Below are positions 7,719 to 14,464 of a stretch of DNA of 64,000 nucleotides, in pieces. The position numbers were made by a program, and so were the translations under genes. A model generated the notes under the pieces. The model did not search any database, was not told the origin of the DNA, and saw only the letters and a program-made list of their open reading frames with translations. Where the stretch lies: assembly GCF_018798885.1 (NCBI RefSeq), contig NZ_CP076361.1, positions 2,013,501-2,077,500 on the forward strand, in the 5' to 3' direction. Position 1 is the stretch's first letter. Each line of letters opens with the position of its first letter. The stretch is from Gemmobacter fulvus. GTDB lineage: Bacteria; Pseudomonadota; Alphaproteobacteria; Rhodobacterales; Rhodobacteraceae.

Positions 7719-8725
7719 TGTGCCAGCCCGAACGCTTGCAGCGCCTGGCCCAGTTGCTCCAGCCCGCTGACCGAACGGATGCTCGGATCCATCGTATGTG
7801 CATCCATCACCACGATCCGGTTTTCCTTCACGGCGGTCATCTGGCTGGCGACGGGATCGGATTTCAGGAAGGCGATCTTCTTTTCGTAATCATCCGCCTC
7901 GAAGCGACGACGATCCATCTTGGCGATCACGATGACACTCGGGTCTGCCTTGGCCAGCGTTTCCCAGCCGACAACCGGCCATTCTTCATCCGATTGCACC
8001 ACATTGCGCAGGCCCAGCGTTTCCATCATGTAACCCGGCGCGCCCTTGCGGCCCGCGACATAGGGGTCGATGTCCATTTCCGCCGACGAGAACCAGAACA
8101 GCGCCGACACGTCTTTCAGCTCCAGCGCCTGCGCGGCGGCGACCGCCTCGGACTCGCGTTTGGTCAGGTCGGCGACCAGCGCCTCGCCCTTGTCCTGCAC
8201 GTCAAAGATCGTGGCCAGTTCGCGCACGCCCTGATGCAGGCTGGCGGTGGTGAACATCGCGGTGCGGGTGCCATCGACGCCGGTCGTATTGTCCTTGGCT
8301 ACGCAATCTGCGGGCAGGACATAGGTCGGGATCGACAGGTCGTGGAATTGCGCGCGCGTCGCCACGATGCCTTCGGGGCCGACGTGCCAGACATATTGCA
8401 CCGCCACCAGACCGGGCTTCTTGGCGACCACGCTTTCAAAGCTCGGATCGTTGTCGGCCAGACGCTCCACCTTCGCGTTCAGTTCGGCGAATTCGGGCAG
8501 AACCTCGCTGAACCAGACCGAGGTTCCGGTGACCTTCTCGCCCAGACCCAGCGCATACAGCACCTCGGTCGCGGCCTGACCGACCGTGACCGCCGTGGCG
8601 GGGGCCGCATCGAAGGTCAGGGTTTCGCCGCAGTTCTCAAGGGTCAGGGGATAGCTGGTCGGGCCTGCGACCGCCGCAAAGGCGGTGAGGGACAGCAGCG
8701 TGGCAAGGCCGGTGCGCAACATCAT
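7715..8725 (-). CDS. Periplasmic substrate-binding protein of a B12/metallophore ABC importer
   Basis: 336 residues from the ATG at 8725. A signal peptide (MMLRTGLATLLSLTAFAAVAG) is followed by a FecB/BtuF-like two-lobe fold: AATEVLYALGLGEKVTGTS, then KKPGLVAVQ, and a C-terminal region with DPSVIVIAKMD. The chosen start has a GGAG 7 bases upstream and begins directly with the signal peptide; an in-frame ATG at 8761 would add 12 unlikely residues. The protein is larger than enteric BtuF. It is the first importer gene after a cobalamin riboswitch, so cobalamin, cobinamide or a cobalt chelate is the best guess; ferric siderophore remains possible given the nearby siderophore genes. Confidence 0.85.
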   Translation of the reverse strand: MMLRTGLATLLSLTAFAAVAGPTSYPLTLENCGETLTFDAAPATAVTVGQAATEVLYALGLGEKVTGTSVWFSEVLPEFAELNAKVERLADNDPSFESVVAKKPGLVAVQYVWHVGPEGIVATRAQFHDLSIPTYVLPADCVAKDNTTGVDGTRTAMFTTASLHQGVRELATIFDVQDKGEALVADLTKRESEAVAAAQALELKDVSALFWFSSAEMDIDPYVAGRKGAPGYMMETLGLRNVVQSDEEWPVVGWETLAKADPSVIVIAKMDRRRFEADDYEKKIAFLKSDPVASQMTAVKENRIVVMDAHTMDPSIRSVSGLEQLGQALQAFGLAQ

Positions 8726-8853
8726 AGGGCAACTCCATGGTGGGCCGGGACCATGGGGCATCGCAGGATTCTACGGCAACCGGCTGCGCGTACCGGGAGG
8801 CGGATCGCATCTGCGACCGGCACGCCAAGGCTGCGTCTGGCATAAGTCATCAT
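8722..8853 (-). CDS. Possible 43-residue leader ORF coupled to the importer binding protein
   Basis: A short ORF begins with tandem ATGs (8853 and 8850). They follow a strong GGAGGG ribosome site at 8855-8860 that lies about 32 bases past the riboswitch aptamer. It ends with a TGA at 8722-8724 that overlaps the binding-protein start ATG at 8725, the typical spacing for translational coupling. The predicted peptide is basic (MMTYARRSLGVPVADAIRL...) and matches no family I recognise; it has no signal peptide or membrane helix. It could be a regulatory leader that passes riboswitch control to the downstream gene, or a chance ORF in GC-rich DNA. Confidence 0.4.
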   Translation of the reverse strand: MMTYARRSLGVPVADAIRLPVRAAGCRRILRCPMVPAHHGVAL

Positions 8854-8891
8854 ACCCTCCCCGGACAACCCCGCCCGGTCTGGTGAACAGT

Positions 8892-9079
8892 GATGACGGC
8901 AGGTCTCCTGACTCGCGGGTCTCGGCTCTCCCCACCTTCCCGGCCAAGACTGGGCCAGTGGTTCCGGGGGTCGCTCGCCGCTTACAGTTGCGGGGGCAGT
9001 CACGGAGTCGGCGCCTTTGCGGCTCTTCCTCACCGTATTCCCTTTTCACCCGACCGCGCTTTGCTTGGCCAGGACCATC
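8892..9079 (-). promoter_or_regulatory. Cobalamin (B12) riboswitch
   Basis: Read on the minus strand, this stretch carries the ordered hallmarks of the cobalamin aptamer. They are GGTGAAAAGGGAAT (complement of 9037-9050), TGCCCCCGCAACTGTAAGCGG (complement near 8980-9000, the most conserved core), CCACTGG, GGGAAGGT and finally the B12-box-like GTCAGGAGACCTGCC (near 8898-8914). The outer P1 stem can form between GATGG (9079-9075) and the GTCATC end (8892-8897). It precedes the importer, pseudoazurin and methyltransferase genes and should lower their expression when cobalamin is plentiful. A downstream loop AACCCC (8867-8872, plus strand) can pair with GGGGTC (8967-8972), resembling the L5-L13 kissing interaction. 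Confidence 0.93.
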
Positions 9080-9155
9080 ACCCCCGGAGATGCACTTGGC
9101 CCGGTGGGTCTGTCAAGAGGAATGGCGTGGTGCGGGACTGTGGCCGCAAGGGTGT

Positions 9156-9183
9156 GCCCGCCCCGGACAGTGCCGGGGCGGGC
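9156..9183 (-). terminator. Strong hairpin downstream of pcaF
   Basis: A perfect 11-bp inverted repeat, GCCCGCCCCGG with CCGGGGCGGGC and a 6-base loop, lies 10 bases past the pcaF stop. It lacks a clear T-run, but its position between pcaF and the riboswitch promoter region suggests it ends the pca transcript. The remaining bases 9080-9155 show no gene and presumably hold the riboswitch promoter. Confidence 0.6.
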
Positions 9184-9192
9184 TGGTGGGTG

Positions 9193-10392
9193 TCAGGCGC
9201 GTTCCAGCGCGATGGCGATGCCCTGACCGACGCCGATGCACATCATCGACAGCGAGCGTTGCCCGCCCGTCAGCGCCAGCTCCAGCGCCGCAGTGCCGGT
9301 GATGCGCGCGCCCGACATGCCCAGCGGATGCCCAAGGGCGATGGCACCGCCATTGCGGTTCACGCGGGGATCCTCATCCGCAATGCCCAGTTCGCGCAGG
9401 GTGGCCAGGCCTTGTGCGGCAAAGGCCTCGTTCAGCTCGATCACATCGAAGCCGGTCTGGGTCAGCTCCAGCCGGGCCATCAGCTTTTGCGCCGCCGGGG
9501 CCGGGCCGATTCCCATGATGCGCGGCGGCACGCCTGCCACAGCCCCGCCCAGAACGCGGGCAATCGGGGTCAGCCCATGCTGTCTGGCGGCCCGCGCGCT
9601 TGCCACGATCAGCGCCGCCGCGCCGTCATTCACCCCCGAGGCATTGCCTGCGGTGACAGAGCCGTCCGCAAACAGCGGGCGCAGTTTGGCCAGCGCCTCG
9701 GGCGTGGTGGCGCGGGGATGTTCGTCGCGGTCCACCGCCAGTGCATCGCCCTTGCGCTGCGGGATCGTGACCGGCGTGATCTCTTGGGCCAACCGGCCAT
9801 TGGCCTGCGCGGCGGCGGCCTTGGCCTGGCTTGCCAGGGCCATGGCATCCTGTGCCGCGCGGCTGATGCCAAAGTCATCGGCCACATTCTGCCCGGTCTG
9901 CGGCATGGAGTCGGTGCCATGGGCCTTGTGCATCGCCGGGTTCACGAAGCGCCAGCCGATGGTGGTATCATGGATCTCGGCATGGCGGGAAAAAGCGCTG
10001 TCGGCCTTGGGCAGCACCATCGGCGCGCGCGACATGCTTTCCACCCCGCCCGCGATGTAGAACTCGCCCTCGCCCGCCTTGATCGCGCGGGCGGCGGTGA
10101 TCACCGCATCCATGCCAGATCCGCACAGGCGGTTGATCGTGGTGCCGCCGACCGACACGGGCATCCCGGCCAACAGCAGCGACATGCGCGCGACATTGCG
10201 GTTGTCCTCGCCCGCCTGATTGGCGCAGCCAAAGATCACGTCATCCACCGCCTGCCAATCCGCGCCCGTGTTGCGCGCCATCAGCGCCCGCAGCGGCACC
10301 GCGCCCAGATCATCGGGGCGCACTGAGGACAGGCTGCCACCATAGCGGCCAATCGGGGTGCGGATGTAATCACAGATGAAAACCTCGGTCAT
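9193..10392 (-). CDS. pcaF: 3-oxoadipyl-CoA thiolase
   Basis: 399-residue thiolase. The acyl-accepting cysteine is Cys90 in the NRLCGSGMDAV motif, the general-base histidine is about His355 in GHPLG, and the second cysteine is about Cys385 in CIGVGQG. It cleaves beta-ketoadipyl-CoA with CoA into succinyl-CoA and acetyl-CoA, the last step of the beta-ketoadipate pathway for aromatic compounds. The assignment over a generic acetyl-CoA acetyltransferase rests on the adjacent CoA-transferase subunits pcaJ and pcaI, 10 bases upstream, and the divergent IclR regulator. The pathway's ring-cleavage genes are not in the window. Confidence 0.88.
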   Translation of the reverse strand: MTEVFICDYIRTPIGRYGGSLSSVRPDDLGAVPLRALMARNTGADWQAVDDVIFGCANQAGEDNRNVARMSLLLAGMPVSVGGTTINRLCGSGMDAVITAARAIKAGEGEFYIAGGVESMSRAPMVLPKADSAFSRHAEIHDTTIGWRFVNPAMHKAHGTDSMPQTGQNVADDFGISRAAQDAMALASQAKAAAAQANGRLAQEITPVTIPQRKGDALAVDRDEHPRATTPEALAKLRPLFADGSVTAGNASGVNDGAAALIVASARAARQHGLTPIARVLGGAVAGVPPRIMGIGPAPAAQKLMARLELTQTGFDVIELNEAFAAQGLATLRELGIADEDPRVNRNGGAIALGHPLGMSGARITGTAALELALTGGQRSLSMMCIGVGQGIAIALERA

Positions 10393-10402
10393 GGGCGGCC
10401 TT

Positions 10403-11074
10403 TCACAGTTCGGGCACGATCAGGTCGGCCACAGTGCCGTCCAGATGCAAGGTGGCCCCGGTCAGGGATTGCAGGTGGTCGAGCGAGATCGACGGCAGTT
10501 TTTCACGCAGCACGAAGTGCTGCGCCACAACGTCGATCACCGCCAGCGAGGTATAGACGCGGGTCACGCAGCCGAGCCCGGTCAGCGGCAGGGTGCAGCG
10601 TTGCACGAGCTTCGGTTTGCCATCCTTGGTGACGTGATCGGTGATGACGGCCACGCGCTTGGCCCCATGCACCAGATCCATCGCCCCACCCACGGCAGGC
10701 ACGCCGCGCGGCCCGGTGGACCAGTTCGCCAGATCGCCGGTTTCGGCCACCTCATAGGCGCCGAGGATCGCCACATCCAGATGGCCGCCGCGCACCATGG
10801 CAAAGCTGTCGGCATGGTGGAAGAAGGCCGTGCCGGGGCGGATCGTCACTGCCTTCTTGCCGGCATTGATCAGATCCCAATCCTCCTGCCCGGGCTGCGG
10901 TGACTCGCCAAAGCCGAGGATGCCGTTTTCGGTATGAAAGATCGCCTCGCGGCCGGGCGGCTGAAAGCGCGCCACCATTTCGGGAAAACCGATGCCAAGA
11001 TTGACATAAGCACCATCGTTTATGTCCTGCGCGGCGCGCCAGGCGATTTGCGTGGGGGTCAGGGTCGCGGTCAT
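10403..11074 (-). CDS. pcaJ: 3-oxoadipate CoA-transferase, subunit B
   Basis: 223 residues, the usual length for the B subunit of a class I CoA-transferase. The catalytic glutamate that forms the CoA thioester is Glu49 in the TENGILGFG motif, and NLGIGFPE near the N-terminus is also typical. With PcaI it moves CoA from succinyl-CoA to 3-oxoadipate in the cytoplasm. The start ATG at 11074 overlaps the pcaI stop (ATGA), so a longer in-frame upstream extension, which would run inside pcaI, was rejected. It is followed by pcaF. Confidence 0.9.
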   Translation of the reverse strand: MTATLTPTQIAWRAAQDINDGAYVNLGIGFPEMVARFQPPGREAIFHTENGILGFGESPQPGQEDWDLINAGKKAVTIRPGTAFFHHADSFAMVRGGHLDVAILGAYEVAETGDLANWSTGPRGVPAVGGAMDLVHGAKRVAVITDHVTKDGKPKLVQRCTLPLTGLGCVTRVYTSLAVIDVVAQHFVLREKLPSISLDHLQSLTGATLHLDGTVADLIVPEL

Positions 11075-11805
11075 GCTGCGGGCTCCGGGTATACCGCCTG
11101 CGCGCGGTTGAGGGTTTCTTCCTGCTGCGGGTTCGGCACCTCGACCAGGCTCTGCACAAAGATGCCGGGGGTGATGACGGCTTCGGGGTCGATCTCGCCG
11201 GGGGCGACGATGCGGCTGACCTGCACCACGGTCTGCGCGGCGGCCATGCACATCAGCGGGTTGAAATTGCGCGCCGCCATCCGGTAGGTCAGGTTGCCCA
11301 GCCGATCCCCGACATCGGCCTTGACCAGCGCCACATCGGCCTTGAGCCAGCGTTCCTGCACATAGGGCCGCCCGTCGAAGGTCTCGACCGGCTTGCCCTT
11401 GGCCAGATCGGTGCCAAAGCTGGTGGGGGTATAGAAGGCCGGAATACCCGCCCCTCCTGCGCGGATGCGTTCGGCCAAAGTGCCTTGCGGCACCAGTTCC
11501 AGCGCGATCTTGCCCGCCAGATACTGCTCGGTGAACACGCGCGCATCGGCGGACCGCGGGAAAGAGCAGATCAGCTTTGCGACCATGCCCTGCGCAATCA
11601 GCGCAGCCAGCCCCACATGGCCATTGCCCGCGTTATTGTTCACCACGGTCAGGTTTGTGGGATGACCGGTGGCGCGAAAGCGGTCGATCAGCGCGTGGAT
11701 CAGCTCGATCGGCGCGCCGGATCCGCCAAAGCCGCCGATCATCACGGTCATGCCATCTTCGATCCCGGCCACAGCGGTGGCCAGGTTTGCGATTGTCTTG
11801 TCCAT
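11071..11805 (-). CDS. pcaI: 3-oxoadipate CoA-transferase, subunit A
   Basis: 244 residues of the CoA-transferase A-subunit family, with the glycine-rich IGGFGGSGAPIELI segment near residue 23 and later KGKPVETFDGRPYV. It forms a heterodimer or heterotetramer with PcaJ. The ATG at 11805 was chosen because it begins directly before the conserved N-terminal region; in-frame sequence further upstream reads through the divergent promoter region. It is the first gene of pcaI-pcaJ-pcaF and is transcribed away from the IclR gene, with a 142-base control region between them. Confidence 0.9.
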   Translation of the reverse strand: MDKTIANLATAVAGIEDGMTVMIGGFGGSGAPIELIHALIDRFRATGHPTNLTVVNNNAGNGHVGLAALIAQGMVAKLICSFPRSADARVFTEQYLAGKIALELVPQGTLAERIRAGGAGIPAFYTPTSFGTDLAKGKPVETFDGRPYVQERWLKADVALVKADVGDRLGNLTYRMAARNFNPLMCMAAAQTVVQVSRIVAPGEIDPEAVITPGIFVQSLVEVPNPQQEETLNRAQAVYPEPAA

Positions 11806-11884
11806 GGAGTGCCTCTTGCATCGGGCCAGGGTCTTGCCCGCTGCATGCAGAAATAGGCAGCGGGCGGGCTTCCGTCCATCCTGT

Positions 11885-11921
11885 TTGTGCGATATGATGA
11901 TTTTGTTTACATACCGCACAA
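11885..11921. promoter_or_regulatory. Candidate IclR/PcaR operator between pcaI and its regulator
   Basis: The divergent gap contains an imperfect inverted repeat, TTGTGCGATATG (11885-11896) and CATACCGCACAA (11910-11921). The arms match at 11 of 12 positions across a 13-base spacer. It sits 27 bases upstream of the regulator start and 80 bases upstream of pcaI, where an operator serving both directions would be expected. Binding by the adjacent IclR protein is inferred. Confidence 0.6.
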
Positions 11922-11947
11922 TCCGCGCAGGCAAAACCGAGGCACCC

Positions 11948-12709
11948 ATGACGATCAGCGAACGGGACATCATGGGCGGGCTGGCCAAGGGTCTGCTGGT
12001 GATCGAAACCTTCACCGCCGAACGGCCGCGCCAATCCATTGCCGAGGTGGCGGCGGCCAGCGGGCTGGACCGTGCGACGGCCCGGCGCTGCCTGCTGACG
12101 CTGGCGCATCAGGGTTATGCTGATTACGACGGCAAGTTTTTTACCCTGTCGCCCCGCGTCCTGCGCCTTGGCACCGCCTGTCTGGCCACCATGCCCCTGC
12201 CGCAGATCGTGCAGCCGGTGCTGGATGCGCTGTCAGACCGGCTTGGCGAAAGCACCTCGGTGTCGATCCTCGACGGGGCCGAGATCGTCTATATCGCCCG
12301 CGCGGCGCAGCGGAAGGTGATGTCGATTGCCCTGATGCCTGGCTCGCGCCTGCCTGCCTATTGCACCTCGATGGGGCGGGTGATGCTGGCGGCGCTGCCC
12401 GAGGCCGAGGCGCGGACGATCCTGGCCCGCAGCCCGCTGATCGCGCGGACCCCGCACACCCGCACCGGTCCCGATGCCATCATGGCCGAAATTGTCCGCG
12501 TCCGCGCACAGGGCCATGCGGTCAACGATCAGGAGGTGGAGCTGGGCCTTTGCTCCATCGCTGTGCCGCTGGTCAATGCGCGGGGCCGGGTGGTTGCCGC
12601 GCTGAACCTCGGGCTTGCCGCCGCACAGGGCGATGCCGCGCATCTGGTGCAGCGGTTTCTGCCGGAACTGCTGGCGGTGGCCACGGAATTGCGCGGCCTG
12701 CTGCGCTGA
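11948..12709 (+). CDS. IclR-family transcriptional regulator of the pca genes (PcaR/PobR-like)
   Basis: 253 residues. An N-terminal winged helix-turn-helix (about 8-70) includes SIAEVAAASGLDRATARRCL, and the IclR effector-binding domain (about 80-250) includes YIARAAQRKVMSI, PAYCTSMGRVMLAAL and QEVELGLCSIAVPL. Regulators of the PcaR/PobR branch respond to beta-ketoadipate-pathway intermediates and control pca genes. The start at 11948 gives the normal family length; the reading frame is open further upstream but would cross the operator. It is divergent from pcaIJF, which supports the assignment as their regulator. Confidence 0.87.
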   Translation: MTISERDIMGGLAKGLLVIETFTAERPRQSIAEVAAASGLDRATARRCLLTLAHQGYADYDGKFFTLSPRVLRLGTACLATMPLPQIVQPVLDALSDRLGESTSVSILDGAEIVYIARAAQRKVMSIALMPGSRLPAYCTSMGRVMLAALPEAEARTILARSPLIARTPHTRTGPDAIMAEIVRVRAQGHAVNDQEVELGLCSIAVPLVNARGRVVAALNLGLAAAQGDAAHLVQRFLPELLAVATELRGLLR

Positions 12710-12752
12710 CAGATACCCCCCCTCAAACTCTCTCTGAAAGGAAATCCTTGCC

Positions 12753-13136
12753 ATGTCGGCACCTCTCGCCTGTCTGGATCACGCGGCATTTCATGTGCGC
12801 GACATCGCGTTCCACATCGCGTTTTTCCGCGATGTTCTCGGCATGACCGTGACCAAGCTGGATGGCGATCCCGATGACCCGAAGCAAGCCTGGCTGCTGG
12901 GCGGGATTCAGTTGATCCGGGATGCGGAATTTACCGGCCCGGAAGGGCGGTTCGGCCATCTGGGCATCATCTGCCAGGATCTGCCGGCCACCATCGCGGC
13001 GGCAGAGGCGTATGGGGCGGTGGCGACCGCCAAGGGGCCGCACTGGCTGTTGCTGCCCGACGGGCTGCTGCTGGAGCTGATGGCGCAGAAGGGTGATGCG
13101 GTGCGGATCATCCGCTCTGTCGACCCGCGCGCCTGA
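12753..13136 (+). CDS. VOC-superfamily (glyoxalase/dioxygenase fold) protein
   Basis: 127 residues forming one vicinal-oxygen-chelate module: LDHAAFHVRDIAFHIAFFRDVLGM at the start (in part HAAFHVRDI) and FGHLGIICQDL in the middle. Metal ligands could be the early His, the His of GHLGI and the late Glu in LLLELM. The substrate is unknown. It follows the IclR gene by 43 bases, with an AAAGGA ribosome site, and may be co-transcribed; a link to aromatic catabolism is possible because VOC enzymes are common there. It converges with the rhamnose isomerase gene. Confidence 0.75.
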   Translation: MSAPLACLDHAAFHVRDIAFHIAFFRDVLGMTVTKLDGDPDDPKQAWLLGGIQLIRDAEFTGPEGRFGHLGIICQDLPATIAAAEAYGAVATAKGPHWLLLPDGLLLELMAQKGDAVRIIRSVDPRA

Positions 13137-13184
13137 CCGCAATTCCGGGCCTGGCGGGGCCGCGATGCCCCGCCCCGGCCCGGA

Positions 13185-14462
13185 TCAGACGATGCCGCCG
13201 CCGCCGCCCGCCACTGCCGGGCGCTGCGCTGCCACCGTTGCCCGATAGCCCGAGGCGCGATAGGCCGAGAGCGGATCAATCGCGCCCCCGGCCTCCAGCC
13301 GGGCCATGGCGAGGATGGGCTCCACATCGGTGCGGAACCCTGCTTTCAGGCAGGCGGTGGCCATCAGCGCGTCATTCCCGTCCTGCGCCGCGGTCAGCTC
13401 CGCGCGGTCGACCAGCAGCGCCTGAGCATAGGCCCGGCGCACCTCGCAGGCCGAAACCATCAGGCTTTCAATCGGATCGGTCACATTATGGCTCTGATCC
13501 AGCATATGCGCCGGGGCAAAGCCGGGGCGGCCTTCGGCATCGACCAGTTCATTGAACACCAGAAACAGCCGATAAGGATCGACCGAGCCGGTATCCAGAT
13601 CGTCATCGCCATATTTGCTGTCGTTGAAATGGAAGCCGCCCAGCTTGCCGAACTGGATCAGCCGCGCCACGATCATCTCGATATTGGTGTTCGGCGCATG
13701 GTGGCCCAGATCGACAAGGCATTGCGCCTGCGGGCCAAGCTCCTGTGCGATCAGGTAATTGGTGCCCCAGTCCTGCACCACGGTCGAATAGAAGGCAGGC
13801 TCGAACATCTTGTGTTCGGTGAACAGCCGCCAGTCGGCGGGCAGGGCGGCGTAGACCTGTTTGGCCGCCTCCAGATAGCGTTCAAACTGGCGGGTGAAAT
13901 GCACCTGACCGGGGAAGTTGGACCCGTCGCCGATCCAGATCGTCAGCGCCTTTGATCCCAGCTGCGCGCCCAGTTCGATGCAGTCGATGTTATGCGCGAC
14001 CGCCTGCGCCCGCGTCGCCGCATCGGCGTGGCTGAGCGAGCCGAATTTATAGCTGTGTGCCTGCCCTGGCTGATCCTGAAAGGTGTTGGAGTTCATGGCA
14101 TCAAAGCCAAGCCCCACCTGTTTGGCCTTGGCCAGAAGATCGGCCACCGGGGCCTTGTCCCATGGGATATGCAGGCTGACGGTGGGGGTGGCGCGGGTCA
14201 GGGTGTGGATGACGCCGCAATCATCCAGCTTGTCAAAGATGTGGCGCGGCTCACCCGTGCCGGGAAAGCGGGCAAAGCGGGTGCCGCCGGTGCCGACGCC
14301 CCAGCTTGGCACCGCCACGCCGTAAGCTGCGACCTTGGCCTTCACCGCGGCAATGTCGATGCCGCGCCGCGCCAGATGCGCGCCAAGCGCATCATAATCC
14401 GCCGTCAGCCGGGCCAGATGGCGGGCGTTGTCCTGTTCGATCAGGGATGCGTGGATCATCAT
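13185..14462 (-). CDS. rhaI: L-rhamnose isomerase (RhaI type)
   Basis: 425 residues with a xylose-isomerase-like TIM-barrel. Recognisable segments are VPSWGVGTGGTRFARFPG near the N-terminus, GLGFDAMNSNTFQD, WIGDGSNFPGQ and GGFHFNDSKYGDDDLDTGS, which carry metal ligands. It converts L-rhamnose to L-rhamnulose. The sequence is of the alphaproteobacterial RhaI/Pseudomonas stutzeri type, not enteric RhaA. The ATG at 14462 lies two bases past the stop of rhaD, with a GTG at 14468 as an alternative, so the two are one operon. Longer in-frame translation upstream lies inside rhaD. Confidence 0.92.
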   Translation of the reverse strand: MMIHASLIEQDNARHLARLTADYDALGAHLARRGIDIAAVKAKVAAYGVAVPSWGVGTGGTRFARFPGTGEPRHIFDKLDDCGVIHTLTRATPTVSLHIPWDKAPVADLLAKAKQVGLGFDAMNSNTFQDQPGQAHSYKFGSLSHADAATRAQAVAHNIDCIELGAQLGSKALTIWIGDGSNFPGQVHFTRQFERYLEAAKQVYAALPADWRLFTEHKMFEPAFYSTVVQDWGTNYLIAQELGPQAQCLVDLGHHAPNTNIEMIVARLIQFGKLGGFHFNDSKYGDDDLDTGSVDPYRLFLVFNELVDAEGRPGFAPAHMLDQSHNVTDPIESLMVSACEVRRAYAQALLVDRAELTAAQDGNDALMATACLKAGFRTDVEPILAMARLEAGGAIDPLSAYRASGYRATVAAQRPAVAGGGGGIV

Positions 14463-14464
14463 TG

